Positions 26,871-37,481 are shown, counted from the stretch's first letter. The stretch: 64,000 bases of DNA from Hominisplanchenecus faecis (GCF_020687205.1 NZ_JAJEQE010000006.1:26161-90160); one strand, 5' to 3'. Numbers and translations: made by a program. Notes: a model not told the origin generated them from the letters alone.

Positions 26871-28994
26871 ATGGAAGACAAGAACAAAGAAAAGATCAAT
26901 GTGGTAGAGCTTTTTGGTTCGAATGTATTCAATGACAAGATCATGCAGGAGCGTCTGCCGAAAAAGGTGTACAAAGAACTGCATAAGACCATTGATGAAG
27001 GAAAAGAGCTGGATCCGATCACAGCAGAAGTCGTAGCTGGAGCTATGAAAGACTGGGCAGTGGAAAAAGGTGCAACGCATTACACACACTGGTTCCAGCC
27101 GCTTACTGGATTCACAGCAGAAAAACATGATGCATTTATTACAGCACCGCATGCGGACGGAACGGTCAGCATGGACTTTTCCGGAAAAGAGCTGATCAAA
27201 GGAGAACCGGATGCTTCTTCATTCCCGTCGGGAGGATTAAGAGCAACCTTTGAGGCACGCGGATATACAGCCTGGGACTGCACTTCACCGGCATTTGTAC
27301 GTGAAGACAGTGCAGGTGCGATTTTGTGTATACCGACAGCATTCTGTTCCTATACAGGAGAAGCACTGGATCAGAAGACACCGCTGCTTCGCTCCATGCA
27401 GGCATTGCAGACACAGACACTCAGACTGATCCGTCTGTTCGGCAATACGACATCCAGAAAAGTGACACCTTCCGTTGGCGTAGAGCAGGAATACTTTATC
27501 GTGGACCGGCAGAAATATTTAAAGAGAAAAGACCTGATTTTTACCGGACGTACACTCTTTGGTGCCATGCCTCCGAAAGGTCAGGAGCTCGATGACCATT
27601 ATTTTGGAGTTATCCGTCAGAGAATTGCCGGTTTTATGAAAGAAGTAAACGAAGAACTCTGGAAACTGGGTGTTTCTGCAAAGACACAGCACAACGAAGT
27701 CGCACCGGCACAGCATGAGCTGGCACCGATCTATGCAGAGTGCAACGTAGCAGCAGACCACAACCAGATCATTATGGAGACTTTGAAACAGGTGGCAGAG
27801 CGTCACGGGCTGCAGTGTCTTCTTCATGAGAAACCATTTGCGGGAGTCAATGGTTCTGGTAAGCACAACAACTGGTCCATCACCACAGATGACGGCATCA
27901 ATCTGCTTGATCCTGGCAAGACACCGCACGAAAATGTTCAGTTCCTGATGATCCTGACCTGTATTTTGCGTGCTGTAGACCGCCATGCAGATCTTCTTCG
28001 TGAATCCGCAGCCGATGTCGGAAATGACCACAGACTGGGAGCCAATGAGGCACCGCCTGCTATTATCTCCGTATTCCTGGGTGAACAGCTGGAAGATGTG
28101 CTGGAACAGCTGATCAGCACCGGCTCTGCAACACACAGCTTAAAAGGCGGAAAATTACATACCGGCGTTAAGACTCTTCCGGATTTTGCAAAAGATGCAA
28201 CGGACCGTAACCGTACCTCACCGTTTGCCTTTACCGGAAATAAATTTGAATTCCGTATGGTAGGTTCCAGAGATTCCGTAGCAGAATGTAACGTGGTGAT
28301 CAACACGATCGTAGCGGAAGCATTCTCCGATGCCTGCGACCGTCTGGAAAAGGCAGAAGATTTTGAGCTTGCTGTGCATGACCTGATCAAAGAATATGCA
28401 ACAGAACATCAGAGGATCGTATTTAATGGCAACGGTTATTCTGAAGAGTGGGTAGAAGAAGCAAAACGCAGAGGCCTGCCGAACATCAATTCCATGGTGG
28501 AAGCGATCCCGGCACTTGTGACCGATAAAGCGATCCAGCTGTTTGGCAAATTCGGCGTATTTACGGAAGCTGAACTCCGTTCCCGTGCAGAGATCCAGTA
28601 TGAAGGATACTCCAAGGCACTGAATATCGAAGCCCGTGCCATGATCGATATTGCCAGCAAGCATATCATCCCGGCCGTTATGCGTTTTTCCAGAAACCTT
28701 GCCGGTACGGTAAATGAGATCAAGACAGCCGGAGCAGATGTGACCGTTCCGATGAACATGCTTAAAGATACAACAGCCCTTCTTTCTCAGACAAAACTGG
28801 CACTGGCAAAACTGCAGGAGGCAGCAGATCAGGCGGCAGCCATGGAGAATGGAAGAGAACAGGCAGAGTATTATCATGAAGTTGTGTTTAAAGATATGGA
28901 AGAACTGCGAGTTCCGGTGGATAAGCTGGAGATGATCGTAGATAAAGAAGAGTGGCCGATGCCATCCTACGGTGACCTGCTGTTTGAAGTATAA
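26871..28994 (+). CDS. Glutamine synthetase, type III (GlnN-type), second copy
   Basis: A 707-residue paralogue of the preceding gene, nearly identical across the catalytic core ([50 protein letters not shown]). It differs more at the extreme N-terminus ([15 protein letters not shown]) and in the last ~150 residues. All catalytic motifs are intact, so it should be active. It has its own promoter and lacks the attenuator of copy one, so the pair probably differs in regulation. A tandem duplication is the simplest origin. Confidence 0.95.
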   Translation: MEDKNKEKINVVELFGSNVFNDKIMQERLPKKVYKELHKTIDEGKELDPITAEVVAGAMKDWAVEKGATHYTHWFQPLTGFTAEKHDAFITAPHADGTVSMDFSGKELIKGEPDASSFPSGGLRATFEARGYTAWDCTSPAFVREDSAGAILCIPTAFCSYTGEALDQKTPLLRSMQALQTQTLRLIRLFGNTTSRKVTPSVGVEQEYFIVDRQKYLKRKDLIFTGRTLFGAMPPKGQELDDHYFGVIRQRIAGFMKEVNEELWKLGVSAKTQHNEVAPAQHELAPIYAECNVAADHNQIIMETLKQVAERHGLQCLLHEKPFAGVNGSGKHNNWSITTDDGINLLDPGKTPHENVQFLMILTCILRAVDRHADLLRESAADVGNDHRLGANEAPPAIISVFLGEQLEDVLEQLISTGSATHSLKGGKLHTGVKTLPDFAKDATDRNRTSPFAFTGNKFEFRMVGSRDSVAECNVVINTIVAEAFSDACDRLEKAEDFELAVHDLIKEYATEHQRIVFNGNGYSEEWVEEAKRRGLPNINSMVEAIPALVTDKAIQLFGKFGVFTEAELRSRAEIQYEGYSKALNIEARAMIDIASKHIIPAVMRFSRNLAGTVNEIKTAGADVTVPMNMLKDTTALLSQTKLALAKLQEAADQAAAMENGREQAEYYHEVVFKDMEELRVPVDKLEMIVDKEEWPMPSYGDLLFEV

Positions 28995-29060
28995 AAGGAT
29001 GTAGGAGCTACAGAGCTGTACAGTTGCCTGGCAGCTCATGCAGTCGGAGATGAAAATCAT

Positions 29061-29139
29061 AAACGCCAGAGATAAAAGCCAAAATCATAATATACCTGTA
29101 AAAGGGTGATTTCAAAGCTGCTTGTCTCTGGCGTTTTTT
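29061..29139 (+). terminator. Terminator after the second glutamine synthetase
   Basis: AAACGCCAGAGA (29061-29072) pairs perfectly with TCTCTGGCGTTT (29125-29136), followed by TTT. The 52-base loop is long for an intrinsic terminator but the stem and T-tract are strong. Confidence 0.7.
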
Positions 29140-29477
29140 ATCTTAGTCGGAGAAGACTTCCCTGTGTACATAAAAAGCTGAAAATAAAAAAAGCCCTGAA
29201 AAGGGAGGATGCCAGACAGAGGGCTGCCTGGCAATTATGAAAAAAGTATATTCAAATAGTATTAAAATACTGAGAAAATGACATATGTATTAGGTGTCAA
29301 TGAAATATTTCTGCAACATTTTTGACATTTTGAAGTATAAAGGGGAAAAATGAATTTGGCATGATGAGCGAATGAAAGTTTTTTGAATGTATCATGAATA
29401 AAATATGAACGTATCGAAAGACAAACGCAGAGCATTTTGCACATTCCGAGATGCCAGAAAATATCTGAAAAAAATAT
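29140..29477. other. Non-coding stretch after the glutamine synthetase pair
   Basis: This AT-rich stretch has no convincing gene. It holds short inverted repeats near 29192-29232 (GCCCT with AGGGC, and TGCCAG with CTGGCA around an overlapping core) and an ATGATGAGCGA at about 29361 that also occurs in the leader of the first glutamine synthetase. Nothing else is recognisable. Confidence 0.5.
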
Positions 29478-29552
29478 TTGACAAATGCTGGAAAATGTGT
29501 ATACTGTTTCTTGTAAGAACAAAGGCGTTCCGTTTATACGGAGCGCCTTTTT
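29478..29552 (+). ncRNA. Orphan promoter with ANTAR-type hexaloop and terminator (short RNA candidate)
   Basis: TTGACA (29478-29483), 16 bases and TATACT (29500-29505) predict a start near 29512. The transcript immediately folds as GAAC-AAAGGC-GTTC (29517-29530), again a six-base loop with A first and G fourth. That strand overlaps a strong terminator, AAAGGCGTTCCGT (29521-29533) with ACGGAGCGCCTTT (29538-29550), loop TTAT. Only about 40 nucleotides are made unless it is antiterminated. No gene follows before another terminator at 29593, so it looks like an orphan target or decoy. Confidence 0.6.
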
Positions 29553-29592
29553 GTTCGCCGTTTTCCAATTTCTTACATACATTTTTCAGCAG

Positions 29593-29617
29593 AAAGCCCC
29601 ATTTCCCGGGGCTTTTT
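29593..29617 (+). terminator. Second terminator in the intergenic stretch
   Basis: AAAGCCCC (29593-29600) pairs with GGGGCTTT (29608-29615), followed by a T-run. It would stop any read-through from the orphan attenuator before the GH84 promoter. Confidence 0.8.
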
Positions 29618-29721
29618 GTTATGAATGAAAAGAATAGTACAGACTTTTGAAATTTTCGACGAAAAAAGCGAAGAATTTCACAAATATTCCTGCTTAAATT
29701 GCATAAGAAACTGATTCGAGA

Positions 29722-29750
29722 TTGACAGTAAAACAGATAAAATGTATAAT
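29722..29750 (+). promoter_or_regulatory. Consensus promoter of the GH84 gene
   Basis: TTGACA (29722-29727), 17 bases, TATAAT (29745-29750): a full consensus sigma-70-type promoter. The predicted leader is about 130 bases and contains a partly paired GC-rich segment (29821-29866), which I could not match to a known riboswitch. Confidence 0.85.
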
Positions 29751-29888
29751 AAAGGTACTTATTTCGTGAGAAAATTTGCACTTTAACAACAAAAGATTTT
29801 CTTCGAAAAATAAGAAAACGATCGACGGGCGGGAGACGGAAGCTGCATACGGATTCCCGGTGTCGAACTTATGAAAAGGAGGATTTAG

Positions 29889-32800
29889 ATGGGAAAGAAT
29901 GTGAAAAAAGTCATCAGTCTTGTACTGGTTTTTGCCATGATTTTAACAGGCATGACTTTTACCGGATTTGATGCAAAAGCAGCAGATGCTGCAAATGACA
30001 CTTCTGCGACAGCAGAATATGAAATTTATCCAACCCCGAGAAGTGTTGTTTACCAGGATAGCAGTTTTACCCTGGCAGATAAGACAAACGTTGTCTATGA
30101 CAGCACGATCGACGAGGCAACACAGAAACGTCTGAACGAAGTACTGGCTATTCAGAATATCACAGGAACCGTGACAGGTGCCGTAGCTTCAAACGGAATG
30201 AACGTACTGGTTGGTACAAAAGGTTCCGATGGAGCAGTTGAAAAATGGTTCAACGACCATGTTACTTATGCAGATGATCTGTTTGACAAGAGAGATGCAT
30301 ATGTTCTGGCTATCCAGGACAATGTGATCGCAGTCCTTGGTAAAGACACCGATGCAGCATTTTACGGACTGAGCTCTCTGAAAATGATTTTTAACCAGGT
30401 GACAGAAAAAGCCGTACGCAAACTTCAGATCGAAGATTACGCATCCGGTCAGTACCGTGGATTTATCGAAGGCTACTATGGTATTCCGTGGTCTGTGGAA
30501 GATCGTATCAGTCTGATGAAGTTCGGCGGCGATTTCAAGATGAATATGTATATCTATGCACCGAAGGACGAGCCATACCACAATTCACAGTGGCGTGAGC
30601 TCTATCCGGCAGACAGACTGGAAGAGATCAGACAGATGGTGCAGGCAGGACAGGATTCCAAGTGCCGTTTTGCATGGGCAATTCATCCGTTTATGCACAG
30701 TGCTATCACAGCCTCCACTTATGATGCAGACCTGAAGGTTATCATTGCAAAATTTGAACAGCTTTACAACGTTGGCGTACGTCAGTTTGTGCTTTCCGCA
30801 GACGACGCAGCCGGCAAAGTAAGCCTACATGCAAGACTTTGCAAAGACCTGGATGCATGGTGCAAATCCAAAGGCGATGTTTACAATCTGTGCTTCGTAC
30901 CGCAGGTATACTGTGCAGGTGCAGTAAACTGGAGCAGCTGGAGTGAAGGCGAAGCTCAGACCGTTGCAAACTACTTCAAACATTTTGAAAGTCTTCCGGA
31001 TGTAGAACTGATGTGGACCGGTGAATCTGTATGTTATCCGGCAAGACAGAGTACTTTCAATAATTTTAAAAATTCTTATACAAACGGCAGAGAGGCATTT
31101 ATGTGGCTGAACTGGCCGGTAAATGACGTAAACCACGCACGTTTGGTTATGGGCCCTGGAGACAGTGCAATCCTTGAAAAAGGTCTGACAAACTTCATGG
31201 GTATTGTAACGAACCCGCTGGAGCAGGCAGAAGCTTCCAAGACAGCACTGTTTGCGATCGCTGATTTTGCATGGAACACAGCTGACTTTGATGCAGAGAA
31301 GAGCTGGGCTGACGGCTTCAAGTACATCGACAGCGGAGCTCCACAGTCCCTGCATGAACTGTGCAAACATATGACTAACCCGAGCCCGGGCGGTATCACA
31401 GCGATGGGTGAGTCGGTAGAACTGACTCCGTACATCAATGCATTCAAGACTGCATACAACAGCAATGCAGATCTGACGGAATCCGGAAATGCACTGATTG
31501 AACAGCTGCAGAAGATCGTGACAGCTGCAGATGATTTCCAGACAAACGGAACAAACGAAAACCTAAAAGAAGAGATGAAACCTTGGGTAGATTCTCTGAG
31601 ATATCTTTCCAAAGCAAGCATCGGATTTGTCAAGACTGCAATGGGACTCAAAGCAGGCGATGACGATGCTGTATGTGCAAATTATGTAAGTGCAGAAAAC
31701 AATTACAAACTGTCACAGAACTGTGCGGCACCTCAGCTGAACGGCACTATCATGGCAGAAGCCGGAGCTATGAAGATCATGCCGTTCGCAGCACAGATGG
31801 AAAATTATGTGAAGAAAGCAGCACTGAAAGTGCTGGATAATACTTTCAGTGGCGGAAATACTTCCGGCGGTGGCACAGAGACCGGCGAGAAGAGACTGAT
31901 GTACAGCGGACTTGGTGGATTCTACCAGGGAAATGCAGGCAATGTTATTGATGGAAATGACAGTACCTTTGCATGGTTTAATGCAAGTGTTACTGCAAAT
32001 GGATACATTGGGCTGGATCTCGGAGCAGCTTATAAACTTGGCAAAGTCCGCATCCTGCAGGGAAGAACTCAGACAGATGGAGATATTTTCTCGCAGGGTA
32101 TCCTGGAGTATTCCATGGATAATGAAAACTGGACACAGGTTGATGGTACTTACGGAACAAACGAGATCAACGTGGATCTGACAAACCAGTCCCTGAAAGC
32201 TCGCTACATCCGTCTGCGTACACCGGCTGCAACAAGCAAATGGTATGCAATCCGTGAATTCCAGGCAGAGACTTTCCCGGCAGATGAGTATGCATACACC
32301 AACACAGAAACTTACAAAGAGACAATTGTAACGATCAATAAAAATGAGGCTGCAATTCCGGAAGTCAAAGATGTTATCCTGAAAAATGGTGAGTACATTG
32401 GTATTGATTTCGGAAATGTACGTGAGATCAGCACGATTGCAGCAGATTACACAAACAAAGATAAGGTAACCTTTGAGTACAGCTATAATGGATTCAACTG
32501 GTATCCGGTTGATACCGAAAAAGGCATGGATGCAAAATACATCCGCTTCATCAACAAAGGGGAAGCAGATGTAACCTTTGATATCAATTCCGTAAGCCTG
32601 ACCAACACCGATGCAGACAAGACCATCTTTGCAGAACCGGCAGGCGTGGAAGGATTTGATGCAAAACAGGCAATCGATAATTCTTTAACAACCATGTTCA
32701 GGGCAGGCGAAGGTGCAGGAACTCTGACTTACCGTCTGGATGCAGGTGTAAAAGACAGCCTTTACGTCATTCAGGATGGAGAGGAGATTTCCAATGCAAA

Positions 32801-35800
32801 AGTTTCTATCCATACCAATGCAGGTAAATGGGTAGAAGTCGGTACTCTGTCCAAATCGCTGAATGTCTTCAAGAATCTGGTATTCTACAATGGTATCAAC
32901 GAAGTGAAGATCACATGGGATGGCACAGGAGCAGCTCCGGCAATCTATGAAATGTATACAAAAGAATCTGATTCTACAGCAGAAAGTGCACTGACAGATG
33001 CAATCAGTGCAGCAAAAGAACTGGATGAAGATCAGTATACCGCAGAATCTTATGCAGTTCTGAAAGCAGCGATCAAAGCAGCAGAAGCAGTAGCAGCAAA
33101 AGAAAATGCAACCGTTGAAGAAAAAGCAGCAGCAGTCAAAGCACTGGATGATGCCATTGCACAGCTTGTAAAAAGAGAGAATCAGCCGGCAGATGACGGT
33201 TATAAAAAATTGCTTCCGGCAAATATGACAGGTGCCGCAGACAGTGAAGAGTTGACAGGCGAAGGAGCCGGAAACGGTATCATAGCAGCAGCACTTGACG
33301 GTGACAGCAGCACATACTGGCATACAAACTGGAATGACAACAGCAAACCGAAGGCACAGTATTCCAACGGAACACTGACCGGCAACAACAATTATACGAT
33401 CACTCTGGATAAGGCATATGCAGTAAAAGCACTGACTTATCTCCCAAGACCGGAAAGAGACAAAAATGGTGTTATCAAAAACGGTGCCGTAACAGAAGCA
33501 AACGTTTATGTATCCACTGATAACGGAGAAACTTATACAAAAGTAGCAAATGTAACATGGTCTTATGAAGGAGAAACCATCCCGACTGAGAAGAGCGTTG
33601 AGTTCGAGCCGGTTGCAGGCGTAACCAATGTTAAATTTGAAGCAATTCACAGTGAAGGTGCAGAACCGAATATGTTCATCAATGCAGCAGAGCTGAATGT
33701 TCTTGCAAAATTTGTGGAGGCACCGAAAGAAGAAAATGTGCTCGAAGCACCGGAAATCACTGTGACTGCACCGGCAGCAGGTGAGACATCCGCAGATGCA
33801 GTCGTATCTTCATCAAAAGAAGGCAAACATTTTGAGGCAGTTGCAGACCAGGCTGCAGATCCGGCAACACTGACGCTGAATGATAACGTTCAGGTATCCT
33901 ACAGTGATGGATGGGGATATTCCGGATACGTAACGGCAGAGAATGATGGAACAAACAACGGAAAATTTGATGTTTCCGGAGAAGACAAAGCAATGTTTAT
34001 CCGTTTCCGTATGAAATCAGATGAGATCACAGGAAGCGGTACATATCAAATGCTTGGCAAGATGGATGAGCAGTATGGTGTTCAGCTCAAGAGCAGCGGC
34101 GTACTTGTTTATGCATGCGACGCAAAAGGTTCCTGGGTTGAGAGCAGCTGTGCGATCGATTCCAGTTTCTGGAATAAATGGCATGATATTCTGGCAGTAT
34201 TTACCGGTACAAAGATGCAGATCTATGTAGACGGCAAAGCCGGAACACCGACATCCGGAAGAGCAAACGCAAGCGACAATTACGATGTAACCCTGAAATC
34301 TTACAACACAAGTACCTTTACAACTGGTTATAACATCAGCAAAGATCTTGGTTCCTCAACAACACCTCCATATACCGGACTGCTTTCTGACATCCGCATC
34401 TACAGCGGAAAAGATTACTCTGATAATCTGCAGAAATCTTATGCAGTGACAGCTCATGCACTGGATCAGGCAACACCGTCTGTAAACATTGCACTGACAC
34501 CGTATACAACCAGCACAACCTGGTATAAGGACGGCAAAGAAGTAGAAGCAGGTGCAGCATTTGAGGCAAATGCAAACTATGAAGTAAAAACAGTCCTGAC
34601 AGCAGTTGGCGATTATCGTTTCGCAGACAGCAGCAAACCGCAGAGCATCAAACTCTCTGACGGTACAAGTGTGAAACCGGAAGTAAATGTTGCAGCTGAT
34701 TACAGATCCATGACCGTTTCCTACAGCTTTAAGACAGAGGAAGTACCATGTACCTGTGAGATCACAGATCTTGTATTTGATAACCAGACCATCCAGATGG
34801 CAGCAGCAGATACAAGCAAAACACTGAAACTGGCTGCAAAAGCAACCGCAGCAGACTGTGCAGCACATGAAAAGAACATCACTTACACTTATACACTGGT
34901 AGATGCCGGCACAACAAAGGCAGCTCTGGAAGGTGATGTACTGACAGTAAGTGCAGCAGGAACAGCAAAAGTAAAAGTAGTTGCAGAACTGAACGGAAAA
35001 ACAGCAGAAAAAGAGATAACGGTTACCGTAACATCTGACAAAGCAACGGAAGCTTCCAGAACAGAACTTGGCAATACCGTAAACAATGCGAAAGCAATCG
35101 ACAAAACGCTGTATACCGAGGATTCTGTAAAAGCACTGGAAACAGCGATCACAAATGCAGAAGCCGTACTTGCAAAAGAAAATGCAAGCGAAACAGAAGT
35201 AGCAGCAGCAAAGAAAGCAGTACAGGATGCAATCGATGCTCTGCAGAAAAAAGATACGGTTGACAAAGACAAAGAAGAAGCACAGAAAGCTCTGAGTGAT
35301 GCGGTTACAAAGGCAGATGCTGTTTATGCAGCAGGTCAGGGACAGTACACCAAAGAATCCTGGGATGCATTTGAAAAAGCATACAAGGCAGCAAAAGAAG
35401 CAGGTGCTGATCTTACGGCAGCTGCTCTGAAAGATCTGACAGCAGCTCTTGAAAAGGCACAGGCAGCTCTGAAAACAGCAGAGACACCGGATACAGAACC
35501 AAATCCGACTCCGACACCGGCAGAGAAGAAACTGGCAGCACCGACGATCAAGTCTGTGAAAGCAAGTGCAGCAAAAGCAGGTGTGGTTGTAAAAGTGATC
35601 GTGAATGCAGTGGAAGGTGCAGATCATTATGATATTTACCGCACCGTAAACGGCAAGACGGTTCTGGCAGGAAGCACTGCATCCGGCAAGCTGGTATTTA
35701 AAGATAAAAAAGCCGCTTCTTTGAAAGGCATCAAGCGTGCATCTTACCGTGCAGTAGCAGTATCTAAGGATGCAAACGTAAAAGCAAGTGACAACGGTGC

Positions 35801-36092
35801 AGCTAAGACTGTGAAGTTTACAGCAAATGTAAAAATCAAGAAAGCAGCTGCTTCAGGCAAGAGTGTAAAACTGAGCTGGAAGAGAAATAAAAAAGCAACC
35901 GGTTATGTGATCTATCGTTCTACGAAGAAAAACTCCGGTTATAAACGGATCAAGAAGATCAACAACAATAAGACCGTTTCTTATCAGGATAAGAAGATCA
36001 GGAAGAAAGGTAATTACTACTACAAGATCGTGACGGTCAAAAAAGGAAATGCAAGTGCAATGTCCACTGCAAAAAAGGTAAAAGTGAAATAA
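29889..36092 (+). CDS. Secreted multidomain GH84 beta-N-acetylglucosaminidase (hyaluronidase/O-GlcNAcase family)
   Basis: The 2067-residue protein begins with a signal peptide (cleavage near AKAADA). A GH84 N-terminal domain and the catalytic barrel follow. RGFIEGYYGIPW starts near residue 192 and the paired catalytic aspartates are D305-D306 in SADDAAGK. Downstream are an F5/8 C-type CBM (about 668-795), a second beta-sandwich (800-1030), a FIVAR module (1035-1096), another F5/8 C domain (1105-1275), a LamG-like domain (1320-1530), two more FIVAR modules (1720-1865) and a basic fibronectin-like C-terminus. There is no sorting signal. It removes GlcNAc from host glycans; the precise substrate is unknown. 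Confidence 0.94.
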   Translation: MGKNVKKVISLVLVFAMILTGMTFTGFDAKAADAANDTSATAEYEIYPTPRSVVYQDSSFTLADKTNVVYDSTIDEATQKRLNEVLAIQNITGTVTGAVASNGMNVLVGTKGSDGAVEKWFNDHVTYADDLFDKRDAYVLAIQDNVIAVLGKDTDAAFYGLSSLKMIFNQVTEKAVRKLQIEDYASGQYRGFIEGYYGIPWSVEDRISLMKFGGDFKMNMYIYAPKDEPYHNSQWRELYPADRLEEIRQMVQAGQDSKCRFAWAIHPFMHSAITASTYDADLKVIIAKFEQLYNVGVRQFVLSADDAAGKVSLHARLCKDLDAWCKSKGDVYNLCFVPQVYCAGAVNWSSWSEGEAQTVANYFKHFESLPDVELMWTGESVCYPARQSTFNNFKNSYTNGREAFMWLNWPVNDVNHARLVMGPGDSAILEKGLTNFMGIVTNPLEQAEASKTALFAIADFAWNTADFDAEKSWADGFKYIDSGAPQSLHELCKHMTNPSPGGITAMGESVELTPYINAFKTAYNSNADLTESGNALIEQLQKIVTAADDFQTNGTNENLKEEMKPWVDSLRYLSKASIGFVKTAMGLKAGDDDAVCANYVSAENNYKLSQNCAAPQLNGTIMAEAGAMKIMPFAAQMENYVKKAALKVLDNTFSGGNTSGGGTETGEKRLMYSGLGGFYQGNAGNVIDGNDSTFAWFNASVTANGYIGLDLGAAYKLGKVRILQGRTQTDGDIFSQGILEYSMDNENWTQVDGTYGTNEINVDLTNQSLKARYIRLRTPAATSKWYAIREFQAETFPADEYAYTNTETYKETIVTINKNEAAIPEVKDVILKNGEYIGIDFGNVREISTIAADYTNKDKVTFEYSYNGFNWYPVDTEKGMDAKYIRFINKGEADVTFDINSVSLTNTDADKTIFAEPAGVEGFDAKQAIDNSLTTMFRAGEGAGTLTYRLDAGVKDSLYVIQDGEEISNAKVSIHTNAGKWVEVGTLSKSLNVFKNLVFYNGINEVKITWDGTGAAPAIYEMYTKESDSTAESALTDAISAAKELDEDQYTAESYAVLKAAIKAAEAVAAKENATVEEKAAAVKALDDAIAQLVKRENQPADDGYKKLLPANMTGAADSEELTGEGAGNGIIAAALDGDSSTYWHTNWNDNSKPKAQYSNGTLTGNNNYTITLDKAYAVKALTYLPRPERDKNGVIKNGAVTEANVYVSTDNGETYTKVANVTWSYEGETIPTEKSVEFEPVAGVTNVKFEAIHSEGAEPNMFINAAELNVLAKFVEAPKEENVLEAPEITVTAPAAGETSADAVVSSSKEGKHFEAVADQAADPATLTLNDNVQVSYSDGWGYSGYVTAENDGTNNGKFDVSGEDKAMFIRFRMKSDEITGSGTYQMLGKMDEQYGVQLKSSGVLVYACDAKGSWVESSCAIDSSFWNKWHDILAVFTGTKMQIYVDGKAGTPTSGRANASDNYDVTLKSYNTSTFTTGYNISKDLGSSTTPPYTGLLSDIRIYSGKDYSDNLQKSYAVTAHALDQATPSVNIALTPYTTSTTWYKDGKEVEAGAAFEANANYEVKTVLTAVGDYRFADSSKPQSIKLSDGTSVKPEVNVAADYRSMTVSYSFKTEEVPCTCEITDLVFDNQTIQMAAADTSKTLKLAAKATAADCAAHEKNITYTYTLVDAGTTKAALEGDVLTVSAAGTAKVKVVAELNGKTAEKEITVTVTSDKATEASRTELGNTVNNAKAIDKTLYTEDSVKALETAITNAEAVLAKENASETEVAAAKKAVQDAIDALQKKDTVDKDKEEAQKALSDAVTKADAVYAAGQGQYTKESWDAFEKAYKAAKEAGADLTAAALKDLTAALEKAQAALKTAETPDTEPNPTPTPAEKKLAAPTIKSVKASAAKAGVVVKVIVNAVEGADHYDIYRTVNGKTVLAGSTASGKLVFKDKKAASLKGIKRASYRAVAVSKDANVKASDNGAAKTVKFTANVKIKKAAASGKSVKLSWKRNKKATGYVIYRSTKKNSGYKRIKKINNNKTVSYQDKKIRKKGNYYYKIVTVKKGNASAMSTAKKVKVK

Positions 36093-36125
36093 AAAGTCGA
36101 TAAAATCGAAGGATTTTTACCCGAA

Positions 36126-36160
36126 AAAGGGCTGCTGCAGCGATGCGGCAGCCTCTTTTT
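36126..36160 (+). terminator. Terminator of the GH84 gene
   Basis: A GC-rich stem around GGCTGC/GCAGCC (36130-36153) with loop AGCGAT and flanking A/T tracts, directly after the stop codon. Confidence 0.75.
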
Positions 36161-36299
36161 ATGCGAAAAATATGCGAAAAGCATAAAAAAACATAATTTT
36201 CTCTTTTCTTTTTTGGTGATTTATATTACAATAATAGTCAAGTCAGATTAATAAGCGTAGTTGGTCTGGTATGAAAATGTATGGAAGGGAGAGAAAGAC

Positions 36300-37388
36300 A
36301 TGATATCAAACCAGATATTACAGTCAACCATAGAAGGATTAAAAGAAATATCGAGGATTGATTTTTGCGTGATCGATCTGGAAGGCAATGTGCTGGCTGC
36401 AACGTTTCCGGAGTCAGAAGAATATCGTTCCTCAGTAGTTCCATTTGTAGATTCACCGGCAGACAGTCAGGTGGTACAGGGACACCAGTTTTTCAAAATA
36501 TACGATGAGCTTCAGGTAGAATATGTGCTGGTAGCAAAAGGAAGCAGCGATGATGTTTATATGATCGGCAAGATGGCTGCATTCCAGATCCAGAATCTGC
36601 TGGTTGCATACAAAGAGCGATTTGACAAAGATAACTTTATCAAGAATCTGCTTCTGGACAACCTGCTTCTGGTAGATATTTATAACCGTGCGAAGAAGCT
36701 TCACATTGCAGCAAATGCGAGAAGAGTGGTATTTCTGGTTGATACGGCTCAGGAGAAGGATAATGCTTCCATGGAATGTATCCGTTCACTGCTTGGAACC
36801 AAGACAGGTGATTTTATTACAGCAGTTGATGAAAAGAGCATCATCGTTGTCAAAGAGCTGGCTTCCGAAGAAGGTTATCAGGAAATGGAGAAAACGGCAA
36901 AGCAGATTTTAAATGTTCTGCCGGCAGAAAAGCAGGAAGTATCGCATATTGCATATGGAACGATCGTAGAAGAGATCAAAGAAGTTTCCAGATCTTATAA
37001 AGAAGCACGTATGGCAATGGATGTCGGAAGGATCTTTTTCGAGGAGAAAAATATCATCGCATACAGTTCTCTTGGCATCGGCCGTCTGATTTATCAGCTT
37101 CCGATCCCGCTCTGCAAGATGTTTATCAAAGAGATTTTCGAGAACAAATCACCGGATGACTTCGATGAAGAGACGCTGGTTACGATCAACAAATTCTTTG
37201 AAAACAGCCTGAACGTTTCAGAGACATCCAGACAGCTGTATATCCACAGGAATACACTGGTATACCGTCTGGATAAGCTGCAGAAGAGTACCGGACTGGA
37301 TCTGCGTGTATTTGAAGATGCGATCACATTCAAGATCGCACTGATGGTAGTCAAATACATGAAGTACATGGAGACGCTGGATTATTAA
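36300..37388 (+). CDS. CdaR/PucR-type transcriptional regulator
   Basis: A 362-residue protein whose C-terminus is the PucR-type helix-turn-helix (FFENSLNVSETSRQLYIHRNTLVYRLDKL). The N-terminal part resembles the sugar-diacid-recognition/GGDEF-like region of CdaR proteins. Characterised relatives activate catabolic genes in response to diacids or purine breakdown products; the ligand here is unknown. The ATG at 36300 follows GGGAGAGAAAG. The frame opens earlier at 36261 without a ribosome site. It may regulate nearby genes, but no target sites could be defined. Confidence 0.82.
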   Translation: MISNQILQSTIEGLKEISRIDFCVIDLEGNVLAATFPESEEYRSSVVPFVDSPADSQVVQGHQFFKIYDELQVEYVLVAKGSSDDVYMIGKMAAFQIQNLLVAYKERFDKDNFIKNLLLDNLLLVDIYNRAKKLHIAANARRVVFLVDTAQEKDNASMECIRSLLGTKTGDFITAVDEKSIIVVKELASEEGYQEMEKTAKQILNVLPAEKQEVSHIAYGTIVEEIKEVSRSYKEARMAMDVGRIFFEEKNIIAYSSLGIGRLIYQLPIPLCKMFIKEIFENKSPDDFDEETLVTINKFFENSLNVSETSRQLYIHRNTLVYRLDKLQKSTGLDLRVFEDAITFKIALMVVKYMKYMETLDY

Positions 37389-37443
37389 TACAGCCTCCGT
37401 CATAAACTGCAGCATGGACACATAAAATAGCAACAAACAGAAG

Positions 37444-37481
37444 AAGACCGGAGAAGCCGCGTGCAAAGCCGGTCTTTTCTT
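37444..37481 (+). terminator. Terminator between the CdaR-type gene and the S41 protease
   Basis: AAGACCGG (37444-37451) pairs with CCGGTCTT (37469-37476), with TTCTT following. The stem is good and the loop is 17 bases. Confidence 0.7.

Noticed and set aside
29821..29866. Possible riboswitch in the GH84 leader
   Set aside because: The GC-rich segment pairs only partly and I could not match it to conserved cores of c-di-GMP or other common riboswitches.
34356..35627. Long cysteine-rich minus strand open frame opposite the GH84 gene
   Set aside because: It is the antisense shadow of alanine- and lysine-rich FIVAR coding sequence, with no ribosome site and no family resemblance.
36181..36299. 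Promoter for the CdaR-type regulator
   Set aside because: The AT-rich region offers several weak -10-like hexamers and no convincing -35 at proper spacing, so no single promoter could be supported.
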